Positions 1 through 10,245 of a stretch of DNA of 64,000 nucleotides are shown here, in pieces. This DNA comes from Emiliania huxleyi CCMP1516 (Eukaryota > Haptophyta > Isochrysidales > Noelaerhabdaceae). The translations under genes were made by a program, and so were the position numbers. The stretch lies in the NCBI RefSeq assembly GCF_000372725.1, contig NW_005202176.1:106409-170408 (forward strand), read 5' to 3'. Position 1 is the stretch's first letter; each line of letters opens with the position of its first letter. The notes beneath the pieces were generated by a model. That model did no database searches. It had not been told where the DNA came from and saw nothing but the letters and a program-made list of their open reading frames with translations.

Positions 1-80
1 ATCACCGCGCCGCATGCCCCCTCACTCTCCCGCGAGTTGGGACGCTCGCCCGCGTGATGTGACACTCGTTGCTGCGGCGC

Positions 81-346
81 ACAGGTGGGATAAGATCCAC
101 GACTTGTGCTTCCTGTGCAAGGACAAGGCGCAGCTGTGGAAGCCGATCACCACCCAGTCGGTTGTGGTCCACATCAAGGGCCACCAGGCGAACCCGAAGA
201 ACTTCCACGACATCCACCGCAACTTCACGCGCATCTGCAGCGGCGAGTGTCTGCGCAAACACCTCCCGTTCGACGTGCCCTCGCTCGCCGACTTGTGCAG
301 CAGAGGGAACATTCGGCAGGCCTACTCGAAATGCACGGCGTTGTAG
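81..346 (+). CDS. 3' end of an unidentified gene (partial)
   Basis: A reading frame closes with TAG at 344-346. It is preceded at about 80 by a plausible 3' splice site (pyrimidine-poor but ending CACAG). The encoded ~88 residues include a Cys pair (CFLCKDK), a run QSVVVHIKGHQANPKNFHDI, and another Cys pair (CSGECLRKH), so a small zinc-binding or disulfide-containing domain is possible. I do not recognise the family. Because the window starts here, the 5' part of the gene is probably to the left. It could also be a fragment. Confidence 0.35.
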
Positions 347-590
347 CTTCACTAATGTGCGTGTGCTGAAACGGACAAGAAAAACACTAGCCAGACCCAG
401 AGTGCAGAAAGCAGAGTCCAGCGAAGACCCACCTGGGCAAGAGACCCCCACCCCCCACCCACCCCCGGTTCCCCCCCGGCGGGCGGCGGCCCGGGGGCCG
501 CCGCGGGCCCGCGCGCCGCCCGACACCGCCCGCGGCCCGCTCTCCCCGACACCGGCGCGACAGCCCCTCCCCGCTCCCGAGACGGGGACG

Positions 591-690
591 CCAACACCCT
601 CGCCCAGGGATCTACAATGCTGTCTTAACACTTAAGGTCTGACAGGTTCGGCACCGGACACCGCCTCGGTAAGACACGCACATACATGGC
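591..690 (-). repeat. Dispersed repeat, copy 1 (minus orientation)
   Basis: Read on the minus strand this stretch matches 17800-17880 on the plus strand over about 75 bp. The shared core contains CCGAGGCGGTG, GGTGCCGAACCTGTC and GATCCCTGGGCGAGGGTG, with a few substitutions and one short indel. Both copies are followed by GC-rich unrelated DNA. The family is unknown; it may be the end of a transposable element. Confidence 0.6.
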
Positions 691-744
691 GCATGCGGAC
701 GCACCACACCGCACACCGCGCTCCGAAGTGCTAAGTTCCTCGCA

Positions 745-836
745 GTACGTAGAGAGGTCCCACAGCAGAGCACAGATGCAGAGGCCCAGGATGCGAAGCA
801 TTGTGAGGCGAGCTGATCTGGTTGGCTAATAAACAC
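745..836 (-). pseudogene. Diverged copy of the first exon of the 4235 gene
   Basis: On the minus strand an ATG at 801 opens a peptide beginning MLRILGLCICALLW, which soon meets a stop. It closely resembles the signal-peptide exon at 4235 (MLRILLLCICALLC), and the match continues upstream of the ATG (TTATTAG, CCAGATC, GCTCGC). The rest of the gene is not present here, so this is a short inverted duplicate rather than a gene. Confidence 0.55.
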
Positions 837-1194
837 GGAGGGGAGGCGGAGGGGGCAGGCAGGGAGGGAGCACAGGCAGGGAAGAATTCTTGTCGTTGTC
901 AGAGAGTCAGACGCGCTGTCGTCGGACATGTCGGGCGGTCCTGTGTGGTGAGGTGGGGAGTCTTATGTGAGCAAAATGAGCACGCGCCTCAGGAAACGAG
1001 AAAATGTCGGCGCATACCGCCGTCGTGGTTTTTACAAGGAGGCGCGCCGCCACTTCAACGGCCCCCACACATGTTGGCGACACCTGCAGGCGACACCGTG
1101 GGGCAACCACCGAGAGCCGCTAAACCCGCCGCTCCTGCGCACGTAGCATGGGCCATGGCGCGTAGTGTCATTCGCATCTCCCCGCTGTGAGATC
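837..1194. other. Intergenic, nothing recognised
   Basis: No supported gene. This is the presumed 3' flank of the minus-strand antiporter gene. Confidence 0.5.
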
Positions 1195-3732
1195 TCACTG
1201 GTCCCTCAGATTCCCGTCATGCTGCACGAGGACAACCTTGCCCTTTCGAAGCGCCGTGACCGTGGCGAGCGAGCTGGGCCGCCCGCATATGGTCACCTCA
1301 TCGTCGGTCTGCAGCACCGTGTGCCCGTGCGGCACGATGGCCACCCTGTCTTGCATCTCGCTGATCGAGCCGTTGGCCGCCGATGTCCTATTTCGCGGCC
1401 TTTTGCTCGGCTCAGGCGCGGCGATCGCCTGCAGCTCCTCGGCCGTGACAACGACCGGGCTGTTTCGGCGGCTCTCGATCGGGGACGGCGCCGCCGGGTC
1501 GCGATATATAGCTAGCACCTGCACATCCTCTGGCACACGCAGGCTGCGCACCGGTCTGCCATTCTCCTTCTCCGTCATCGTCACAGTCATGACGTCAGCG
1601 GCGGGGTCGTCGTTTAGGAGGAGGGACGCCGACTGCGACGACTGAACGAACTGGTTGAGAAGATTGCGGACCGACGTGTCAAGGTCGGACACGACCCGCA
1701 CCCCCTCCGCGGGCTCCAGCACGGCGAACTTTCGCTGCCACGCTTTGTCGACGCACCGGACGATGCAGAGGGGGACAGCATCGGCGTGCCTCTCGAGCAC
1801 GAGCTGGCACGCCGCGTGGTTGAGCCTGTCGCTCTCCATCATGCTTACAAAGGCGTCCACGCGCGTGCTTAGTAGCATCTGCCGGATCGCGCCGTCGTTG
1901 AGGATGGGCACCGTCTCGACGTCACGAACCCTCCACTCAAACTCGGCCACGTGCTGGCCCGCGAGGTCGGCGTGTACCTCCCACTCAAAGAGCTTGAGGG
2001 TCACGTCCGGAGGCGCGCCCTCCACGCCCAGCACGCGCGCCCTCCCAATCCGGTCGACGTTCATCTCTCCCGCCAGCCGCACCGCAAGCCGCAGCAGCAC
2101 TGGGCCGGCGATGAGTTCGAGTAGGACTAGCGTGCCACCGATGGCGGCAAAGTCGAAAGGGAACGCCTGCAGCGCCGGAGCGCGTTGCTGGAGCTCCCAC
2201 ATGAAGCAGAGGGCCACCTGCGCCTGCACGAGTCCGCGCACAGGCGCGGCCGCAACGGCCGATCTTGGCTGGCGCTGAGCCATGGCGGCTACAAGGGACA
2301 CTAGCCCGGAGGCCACTGCGCGGAGGACGAAGATGGCGCAGGCTGCAGCGCCCGGCGCACCCAACACACCAAAGGTTGGGAGCCACATGCCCGAGAGCGT
2401 CGCTAGCATGAGATGAGCGCTCTCAGACCACGGCTGCAGGACGAGTTGCCACCGCGTGCGAGCGCCGGCCCCCCCACCGACGCCCGCGGCCACAAAGAGA
2501 GACGCGAAAAAGCACGCCAGCCACGGCTGGAAGGAGAGAGGCGTCGACGTCGGTGTCGACCCCGGCGCCTGGTACCCGAGCGTGCAGACGGCCCCTTCGC
2601 TCCAGTGAGTCGCATTCGGAACCGCCGTGCACTGGCCCTCGAAGACTGCGCAGCTGTAGAGTGCGCTTGACGCATCTCTGACGCTCCCGCTGGACTGCTC
2701 CATCGTGTCCGCGGCGCAGAAGGTGGCGAAGGCGACTGCGAGAACGACGACCCCCTTCAGCCCCCGAGCGATCTCGCTCGCGTGCGCTCTCGTGTAGCCA
2801 AGCATCTGGGCCCCGGCCTTTCCAACCAGAGGCAAGGACCTGCGGCTCTGGATTGCTGCCCGGAGGGGCGTCCTGTTGATGCCGAGCAGCACCGCCGACA
2901 GGGCGGCCGCCACGGCGAGGGTGAGGCCGGCGGAGACGGCCGCCGAGGCCAAGGAGAAGCTGATCCCGTAGTGTGCGTTCGAAACCACCGGCGTGAGCGC
3001 CAGTAGGAGCAACACCGACGCCAGCATCGCGCCGCTGGTGGCGTGGAGGCTTGTCGCCGAAAAGACTCCGGCACTGTGCATGTCGTGCAGCAGCTGGGCC
3101 ATGCAAGTGGGCTCCGCGGCGGCTGACACCACCCCAATTGCAGCGGCGGTCGCCAGGGCATACTCGCCGACCATGACGGGCAGCACTACCGCGTCGGGTG
3201 CCGGCGCGCGGCCGACGCCGAGAGCGCTGGCTGCGCGGGGCGCACCCACCCACTCTGCTGTGATTAGCCGCAGCGCCACAAAGGCCGCCACGGCGCAGCA
3301 CAGGGCGTGCACCACTCCGGCTGCGGCACTGCCTCGGTGGGTGCGCCACAGGTCTCGCAGAGGCGCCACGTGCAGCGCCGACTCGAGAGCCACGAGGGCG
3401 CGGCAGGCGGTCGACGCCGGCCGCAGGTGCTCGAGGGCAGCGGCCATAGGCAGCATGTCGACGACAGGAGCGCAGGCGAGGAGGCCGAGCAGGATACACC
3501 CCGCCATCGGATGCACCCCGAACAGGCCAGCGGCCGCGCGTCCGACGGTGGGCGCAGCCAGGAGCAGCACTAAGAGCGCGAGGGCGGCCTGCCACGCCTC
3601 GACGCCGAGCGGCCCGGCGTCGTGAACGGCCGCCGGGAGTAGAGTCAGGTCGGTGCCGCAGGCGCCAGGCTGGTCCATGTAGCCGGCCACCCCCGATCGC
3701 CATGACGCTGCCTCGCCGTGCTGCGTTCCCAT
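1195..3732 (-). CDS. Kef/CPA2-like cation:proton antiporter with RCK (TrkA-type) regulatory region
   Basis: A single-exon frame of 845 codons from the ATG at 3732; an ATG at 3678 is an alternative start. The first ~560 residues hold about ten to twelve hydrophobic segments, as in monovalent cation:proton antiporters. After them comes a soluble part resembling RCK_N (motif SDRLNHAACQLVLERHADAV, then CIVRCVDKAWQRKF). Near the C terminus is an RCK_C-like module (VQVLAIYRD, then HGHTVLQTDDEVTICG). Known members exchange K+ or Na+ for H+ in plastid, vacuolar or plasma membranes, gated by the RCK part. The frame stays open upstream through a (GA)n tract, but I treat that 200-residue Arg/Glu repeat as non-coding because it reads a 150-bp microsatellite and runs into the opposite-strand gene at 4235. 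Confidence 0.8.
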   Translation of the reverse strand: MGTQHGEAASWRSGVAGYMDQPGACGTDLTLLPAAVHDAGPLGVEAWQAALALLVLLLAAPTVGRAAAGLFGVHPMAGCILLGLLACAPVVDMLPMAAALEHLRPASTACRALVALESALHVAPLRDLWRTHRGSAAAGVVHALCCAVAAFVALRLITAEWVGAPRAASALGVGRAPAPDAVVLPVMVGEYALATAAAIGVVSAAAEPTCMAQLLHDMHSAGVFSATSLHATSGAMLASVLLLLALTPVVSNAHYGISFSLASAAVSAGLTLAVAAALSAVLLGINRTPLRAAIQSRRSLPLVGKAGAQMLGYTRAHASEIARGLKGVVVLAVAFATFCAADTMEQSSGSVRDASSALYSCAVFEGQCTAVPNATHWSEGAVCTLGYQAPGSTPTSTPLSFQPWLACFFASLFVAAGVGGGAGARTRWQLVLQPWSESAHLMLATLSGMWLPTFGVLGAPGAAACAIFVLRAVASGLVSLVAAMAQRQPRSAVAAAPVRGLVQAQVALCFMWELQQRAPALQAFPFDFAAIGGTLVLLELIAGPVLLRLAVRLAGEMNVDRIGRARVLGVEGAPPDVTLKLFEWEVHADLAGQHVAEFEWRVRDVETVPILNDGAIRQMLLSTRVDAFVSMMESDRLNHAACQLVLERHADAVPLCIVRCVDKAWQRKFAVLEPAEGVRVVSDLDTSVRNLLNQFVQSSQSASLLLNDDPAADVMTVTMTEKENGRPVRSLRVPEDVQVLAIYRDPAAPSPIESRRNSPVVVTAEELQAIAAPEPSKRPRNRTSAANGSISEMQDRVAIVPHGHTVLQTDDEVTICGRPSSLATVTALRKGKVVLVQHDGNLRDQ

Positions 3733-3838
3733 GGTGTGCTTCCGCTCGACCAACTGCGAACTATCGTGGACGTGCGCAACTGTGTCAGGTGCGTGATAAC
3801 TCTGTTTCGTATGTTGTTGGCAGATCTCTGAGTCATAA

Positions 3839-3992
<154 letters not shown>

Positions 3993-4087
3993 CTCTTCCC
4001 TCCCTCAATCCCGCTCTCTCTCTCTCTCTTTCTTTCTCTCCCTCCCTGCAACCCTGCTCCCTCCCCCCCCTCGCTCCCGCTCCCGCT

Positions 4088-4119
<32 letters not shown>

Positions 4120-4234
4120 TGGGGGCCTGCCTCCCTCCCTCCCTCCCTCCCTAGCCCTGCGGCGCTGGGCAGATCTTGGGGGCAGGAAAAAAAAGACCGG
4201 TGCATTATTAGACTCCCAGATCTGCTCGCTCGCC

Positions 4235-4978
4235 ATGCTCCGCATCCTGCTCCTCTGCATCTGCGCTCTGCTGTGCGCGGCCCCTCTCGCCCGCGGAGTG
4301 CTGCTGCTGCTCGGGCGTGCGGCTGACACGAGCCCCCCTCTCCGTGCGCAGTGCGCAGGCGTACCTGCCCACCGCGCTGCCCGCCTCCAAGGTGGCAGCT
4401 CGCGCCTCGCCTGTGGAGATGGGTGCGCGGCGGCCTGTGAAGAAGGCGGCGGCGAAGAAGCCGGTCGCTCGCAAGGCTTCGGGCACCAAGGGCAAGGGCG
4501 GCATCCTCCCGTGGGTCACCAACGAGCCCGGAAGTGAGTCGCCGCTCGCCTCCCGACCTCGTCTCTTGCCGCAGTTGCCCTCCCTGCGTGCACGCCGCTG
4601 CCGTGGACGATTGCGGGGCCGTCCCAGCCGCGGAGGCCCAGCCCTGCCTTCTCCCCCCCCCCCCCTCCCTCCCCGGAGCCTAGGGCGAGGTGATCAACCT
4701 GTCCGAGGTGACGCTGCGCGAGGCCGAGCGGTGGATCGGCTCCGGCTCGAACGCCGGCCCTGCGTGTGAGCCGCCGCCCCGAGCCGTGCCCTCCAGCCGC
4801 CCACCCCGCCCGCCCACGCTCGCCCACGCCCGCTCTCGCCGCCCTCGCCGCCCTCGTCGCCCGCCCCCGCCCTAACCCGAACGCAGCTTCCCCCCGCTGA
4901 CCGCGCCCGTCTCCCACCGCCGCAGACCTGTTTGGCCTTGCGAGCAAGATGATCTACCCCGCCAACACGCGCAAGTAG
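4235..4978 (+). CDS. Small Lys/Ala-rich protein with signal-peptide N terminus (plastid-type?)
   Basis: Four probable exons: 4235-4297, 4359-4533, 4684-4765 and 4926-4978. Exon 1 encodes a signal-peptide-like stretch (MLRILLLCICALLCAAP). The next exon gives AYLPTALPASK, a basic Ala/Lys segment (RRPVKKAAAKKPVARK) and GGILPWVTNEPG. The last exons give VINLSEVTLREAERW and LFGLASKMIYPANTRK-stop. A signal peptide followed by a basic transit-like region is the usual design of nuclear-encoded plastid proteins in algae with secondary plastids. The family is not recognised; a small thylakoid-associated protein is possible. One phase does not fit: exon 2, ended at the canonical GTGAGT, leaves one extra base before exon 3. 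Either that junction is slightly different or there is an indel. Confidence 0.6.
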
Positions 4979-6305
4979 ACGCCTCTCGCGCGCTGCGCCC
5001 CCGCCGCTACCGTGCCCGCCCGCGACGGGAGCTATCCCTCTCTCGACGCTCGCGGCGCACGTCGAGATTCCCGGTGCGGGGCGATTTTGTGAGCTCTGGG
5101 TGGCCCCGGTCGCGCCTGCGTGGTCTCTCATTCTTCTGTTGTTTGTGTATCCCTAGCCAAAAACAAGAAAACGAGCCTGTCTGGCCTGCCATGACCCATG
5201 TGCGCGCGCGCCGCGCGCCTCGCCCGAGCGCAGCCACCTGCGGACCGCGCTAGCCTCTAGCCTGTAGCCAGCCTGTTCCTGGCTCGTGCCCAGGCCCCAG
5301 CCTCTCCTTCCGCTGCCGCCGGCCTCGCAGTCCCGCCAGCCATCACGCTGCAGAGCCTGCGTAGACGCCACAGACGCCAATTCTGCAGCCCACAGCCCTG
5401 GCAACTGAGGGCGAGGGCCAGCAGTATACGACGACGACGGCATCTCACACCCCTCGCTGGCCAGCGCCATCAGCCCCTCACGGCCCGGCCCAACCTTCCC
5501 TTCCCCACCCTCGCCTCCAGTGCCTCCAAATCAAGCCGTCGCACCTCTCTTCTTCAGCGAATGCAGCGGCAGCACCACGTCAGAGGCCGGGCCGACTGGC
5601 GGACCTGCATGCCCAGCCATGCCCCCCACTCCCCACCCGCTTGGATCGATCAGCTGACAGCTCCACCAGCTCCCACCACCGCGTGTCGTGTCATGAAGCA
5701 TGATAGATAGTAGAAAGTCTGATCTCCAAAAAGAATTTAAACAAAAGAACTCTCTCTCACAGCAGACAGGCTCCAAAAGGAACTCTCACGCGGAAGAAAG
5801 GCCTCGAGAGTTCGCCACTTGGGGGGGGTCAGCCTTAGAAGACGTGGCTCGAGACATGCAGCCTTAGAGTTTGGCAGGCCAGTTGATCCCACAAGCTCGA
5901 AAGAGCCATTTGTTGGACTCAATGTTCTGCGCCTTTTTCTCCTTCCTCCGCTTGTAGGTCTGGCATGTGTTGCATTCTGTCCCACCTTTGCGTGCGTAGT
6001 TCAGGTCCACTCCCGGATATTTGCCTAGCGGGTGACCAGTGCTCACGCATTTGCTACACAAGCGCCGGTCAGTCATCAAACTTAAGTCTTGAGTCGGATC
6101 GCGGTTGAGACTTACGAGTTGGCAGCTGCCTACTGGCGGGAGTTTTTTTGAGACTTGTGTCTTGCGGCGCGCTTGGCAATGGAGCACCACACCGACACAC
6201 CACAGTCACGCTGTGTGCACTACAAAAAATGCAAACGGCATATTCACGTAGTACCCACTGCACGGCCGCAGGGGAGGGTAAACTTGGCGCGCACGACGAG
6301 ACAGG
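4979..6305. other. Intergenic, no convincing gene
   Basis: About 1.3 kb without a supported gene. A minus-strand frame at 5864-6190 (108 codons) contains two Cys pairs (LCSKC and ECNTC) that could be a degenerate zinc-binding fragment, but it has no other support. Confidence 0.4.
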
Positions 6306-6710
6306 CTAAATTAATTTAATTTTTGAGTTTCCGTACAGTACAGAGGGATGTTTTTTCCCGGTCCAGTCCAGTCCCGGTCCAGTCCAGTCCTGTGGGACGG
6401 TCCAGCTAGGCGGCGGCGACGGCGGTGGCGAGTTGGGCGGCAGCAGGCTGGGCGGCGACGGGCTGGGCCGCGGCGGGCTGGGCGGCGGCGATGACTGGTG
6501 GGGGCGGAGGCTGACTTGGTGGGAGCGGCGACGGTTGAGGCGGCGAGGGAGGCTCGGAGGCGGCGGCGAGGGTTGCGACGGCAAGGGCGGCGGCGAGGGG
6601 GGGGGGGCGGCGACAGGGTCTGTGGGGTTCCCGGTACAGTCCAGTCCTGTGGAATCTGGAATGATCCTGCCCCGGTCCAGTCATGTCCAGTCCCAAGTCT
6701 TCGCCCCGAT
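6306..6710. repeat. Short tandem repeats (GGTCCAGTCCAGTCC and GGCGGCGACGG types)
   Basis: Imperfect copies of GGTCCAGTCCAGTCC occur at about 6360-6395 and again at about 6630-6695. They bracket a GGCGGCGACGGGCTGGGC-type minisatellite at 6410-6610. No protein is supported. Confidence 0.8.
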
Positions 6711-6754
6711 CATGTGGAAAGGGTTTGAAGGGTGCAGGGGGTACTGGTGCCGTC

Positions 6755-7105
6755 CTATCGCGTCTTGTAGTATTCTGGCGCACCTATTACTTCTACATTA
6801 CGTTCCGATTTTTTGAGAACTGTGATGCTGTCTGAGAGCGAGTGCAGTCGTATCTGATAGCGACCTTTATATAACACTGGTTTGTGAATCGCCTTCTTAA
6901 ACCCACCGAAGCTTACGCTTGCCTGTGGGTCGTTTGGATCCGCTTGCTCTGAAAGTCGTTTCAACATTTCTTGGGGGCGCTGGCTAACGTATGTCTTTTG
7001 ATTTATTTGATCGACTACGATTAAGCAGGTACCACGGCATGACGGCTCTCTGTGTATTTCCACTAACCGATGTGGATTCACTACATGAGGGCAGACTTCT
7101 GTCAT
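6755..7105 (-). CDS. Hypothetical protein, possibly a remnant
   Basis: A frame of 116 residues from an ATG at 7105. It is not low-complexity, unlike most spurious frames here; it includes HRLVEIHREPSCRGTCLIVV, TYVSQRPQEMLKRL and VLYKGRYQIRLHSL. Family not recognised. The start lies next to the inverted repeat at 7135-7568, so the unit may belong to, or be broken by, that mobile element. Confidence 0.3.
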   Translation of the reverse strand: MTEVCPHVVNPHRLVEIHREPSCRGTCLIVVDQINQKTYVSQRPQEMLKRLSEQADPNDPQASVSFGGFKKAIHKPVLYKGRYQIRLHSLSDSITVLKKSERNVEVIGAPEYYKTR

Positions 7106-7134
7106 CCTTTTTTTTGCTGGGGTGGATTTTTTTT

Positions 7135-7568
7135 GACACGGCGACACGCGACACGGGTCCCTCCAAAAACTTTCTGGGAGATTGATATTTTTCCGCAAAC
7201 TTGCAAGTCGTTGCGGATTTTTTTTTGCGATTTTCTCGAATCTCAAAAAAGTGCCGTGTCACCCGTGTCACCCGTGTCACCCGTGAAATAAAATAAATTT
7301 CAAGAAATCTCTGTGAATATAGATTCTCATTGAGTGTACAAACCCCTGTAGGACATATCCACACTTTACACACACACATAGAGTCCTTTCACAGCAGCAG
7401 TTCTCATGGCCGACACGGGTGACACGGGTGACACGGATGACACGCACACGGCACTTTTTTGAGAATCGAGAAAATCGCAAAAAAAAATCTGCAAACTTGC
7501 AAGTTTGCGGAAAAATATCAATCTCCCAGAAAGTTTTTGGAGGGACCCGTGTCGCGTGTCGCCGTGTC
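7135..7568. repeat. Long inverted repeat (fold-back element) with ACCCGTGTC tandem units
   Basis: Arm A (7135-7285) and arm B (7415-7568) are near-perfect reverse complements of about 150 bp, separated by about 130 bp. Each arm contains GACACGGCGACACGCGACAC at its outer end, AACTTTCTGGGAGATTGATA in the middle, and tandem copies of CCGTGTCAC at the end nearest the loop. The structure fits a fold-back or MITE-like element. No obvious target duplication was seen. Confidence 0.85.
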
Positions 7569-7599
7569 AGAAAAACATATTATTTTTCCTCCCTGACTC

Positions 7600-7838
7600 T
7601 TTCCCTCCCCCGCACCCCCCTCCCTCCCTCCCCCCTCCCTCCCTCCCCCCGCACCCCCCTCCCTCCCTCCCCCCGCACCCCCCTCCCTCCCACCCCGCTG
7701 TGGACCGGCTGTTTCATTTCCTTGTACGAGGCCCACGGGGCATACACACGGTGGCGTATCTTGGGTGAGGTGGTGAGCAAGTAGAAGACAAGTACATCTG
7801 TACACGCCACAGCAGGAAGTGAGCGACATCCGCCGGCA

Positions 7839-7910
<72 letters not shown>

Positions 7911-8080
7911 CTCTCTCGCTCTCTCTTGGCTCTTGGGAAGAGGTTCCTCCTTTCCGCCCCCCCCGCCCCCTCGCAAGGCGCGAGACACACACACACTCTC
8001 TCTCCCTCTCCCTCCCTCCCTCCCTCCCTCCCTCCCTCTGACGACTCGAACCCGTGAAGCTTCCCCAAGATGCGGGCAAG
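7600..8080. repeat. Pyrimidine-rich repeats including (CT)n
   Basis: C-rich runs with CCCTCCCT units occupy 7600-7695. A (CT)n tract of about 80 bp spans 7840-7925, and CCCT repeats lie at 8000-8040. This is the upstream region of the AP2 gene; no coding potential. Confidence 0.9.
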
Positions 8081-8301
8081 AACGGTAGCGACTCCATCCC
8101 CCCCATCCGCCTTGGCTAAAATGTACAATCGAGTACAATCGTACGCTCGTTCGTCCTTTTCGTAATCTCAAACAAACCCAAGTAGACTGACGAAAAGGAG
8201 TGGCCTGGTCCGCTGAAAGTCAGACGCACGAGCAAGGGGGGGATAAGCGTAAAAAGGGACGGAAGCCGAGAGCGCTCGCAAAGAGGACGCGGCGGCGGCC
8301 A

Positions 8302-9814
8302 ATGGCCACATCATCAGCATCACCGCCCGCACCACCGCCCTCTCCCGCCGCCCCGCCGCCTCTGGCTGCCGACGCAAGGCGATGGTCAATTTTTTCTCTC
8401 GCACAGAGGCGTGCGATCGAAGCCGAGGCTCATGTTGCGGAGGCCGAGCCGCTGCTCCCTGACGAGTTTGGCGAGCAACCTCGGCCGATTGTCATGCAGT
8501 TCCGGGGGAGATCATTCTCGCGCAGGCCAACGGAACGGGAAGTTCGAGACCACGCCACTCTCGGCATTCTGCGATCCAAGTGGGACGCGTTTGATTGCTT
8601 GCCGCATCGCAACACCATTAGACGCAAGAGAATGGCGGAGGTGAGGATGAGTGCTGGCGCGTCCCCCTCCCGCTCGACGGAGGGCGTGCGCATGGGTCGG
8701 CAGGAGGCCGAGAGGCTGGAGGCCGAGAGGCTGGCAACCGAGGCCGTGCATGCAATCGAGGCCGAGACCCATGTTGCGGAGGTCGGTCCGCCGCCCCCTC
8801 CTGATGAGTTCGGCGAACAACTTCGGCCGCTTGTCATGCAGTTTCGGGGCAGGTCATTCTCGAGCAGGCCAACGGAACGGGAAGAGCCGGATCGCGCAAC
8901 GCTTGGCTTTCTGCAGCGTAAGTGGGATGAGTTTGACGAAAGGTCGCTCACTCGTCGAGCAATTCGTCGAGCGAGGGCAAGGCGTGCGTGCGTGGCAGAG
9001 GCGGAGGGAATGCGCTTGCACCTCTCCCGCAACAGCAGCACCGGATACAGGGGGGTGTCGAAGAAGCGCAACCGCTTCATAGCGCAGTACACGGTAGACG
9101 GGAGGCGTAACAAACTCGCGGGCTCCTTCGGCACCGCGGTGGAGGCGGCAGTGGCGTACGCGCGGGCGATCGACAAGACGGTGATGGAGAACGGCATGCG
9201 CTGGACGCACTCGTTGGCCGATGTGTGCGGTGCTGGCGCGTGGTCCACTCACTTGCTGATCCGTTTGCCCCACATGCATTCCCGTTGCGCACTCCTCTCT
9301 CCCATACTCGTGCCCCACATTGCTCGACGTTGATGCGAGATTGCCGATCAATGCGGAGCGGTTTTGAGCCGGAGAGCCAGACCCCGTGTTCGATTGGACT
9401 CGTTGTAATCAAGTCGATGCAAGTCAAGGCTCGCGAGCAAGCCACCCTCTTGTGCTCAGGTTCTGCCTTCTCAATGCACTCTCCCTTCCCCGCGCTTTCG
9501 CAGGTCCATCCCACACGGGCCCCGCGGGGGAGGCGCCGGCGGTGGTGACAGAGGCGCAGGGCTGGCGGCTGCACCTCTCGAGTCGCAGCAGCACCGGCTA
9601 CGCAGGCGTACGCAAGCAGGAGCAGGCGTCGGGCTCGCGCGGCCGCCGACCTCCCTGGGCGTCGGGCCGCTTCACGGCGTACCACACGGTGGACGGACGA
9701 AAGATCTTCATCGGCTTCTTCGACTCGGCGGTGGAGGCGGCGGTGGCGTACGCGCTGGCGGAGGGGTCGGTGGACGGACAGGTCGCGCCGCCCGCCGGGC
9801 GCGAGGTGCGCTAG
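8302..9814 (+). CDS. AP2-domain protein with two AP2 modules and an internal duplication
   Basis: Two exons, 8302-9229 and 9504-9814 (GTGCTG donor, TTTCGCAG acceptor, phase 1), give 412 residues. The ATG at 8302 is the first in frame. Residues ~36-113 and ~149-228 are duplicate copies of one block sharing DEFGEQ, VMQFRGRSFS and RPTERE. An AP2-type DNA-binding module follows at ~240-285 (STGYRGVSKKRNRFIAQY, then AVEAAVAYARAID). A second, encoded by exon 2, lies at ~335-395 (STGYAGVRKQ, then AVEAAVAYALAEG). AP2 domains bind DNA in plant and algal transcription factors, and also occur in mobile-element endonucleases. Without a nuclease motif here, a nuclear DNA-binding role is the better guess. 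The duplicated block is unrecognised. Confidence 0.8.
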
Positions 9815-10245
9815 ACTGGGAGACCACCTCGCTATGAAGCCTGGACCCAGTTCTCATGATTGTACATGACTAGCGATGTGTTATAGTTCCTCTTGTGTAA
9901 GTCAGACGCGATTCTCTTGCCGGCACCCCCGCACAATCACACACACTTGCCCCCTCGCCCCACGCGGCGTGGTGCCACCCCCTCGCCCGAAAATGAATGA
10001 AGAGGAACCCGCGCGCCCGAACCCGCTCCTACTTGGGTTTGTCCGCGACACATCGCGGGAAGAGACAGGCCCTTTTCTCGCGGCGGCACGGGGTGCCCAT
10101 CCAATATCACCCCCCCGCCGGGGCGTGAGAACCGATCGGAGGCTTTCCTCGTCATCATTCCGGCGGTAGAGAAGCGACTCCATCCCCCCCGCGCTGGCCT
10201 CGTCTGCCTGGGCGCTCGCGCGAACGGTCGCACATACACGCGTAT
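9815..10245. other. Intergenic, nothing recognised
   Basis: About 430 bp between the AP2 gene and the secreted-protein frame. No gene or repeat was seen. Confidence 0.5.

Noticed and set aside
2423-3703. 426-codon frame in the antiporter region
   Set aside because: It is a shadow of the antiporter in another frame, Arg-rich as expected for GC-rich antisense or off-frame reading.
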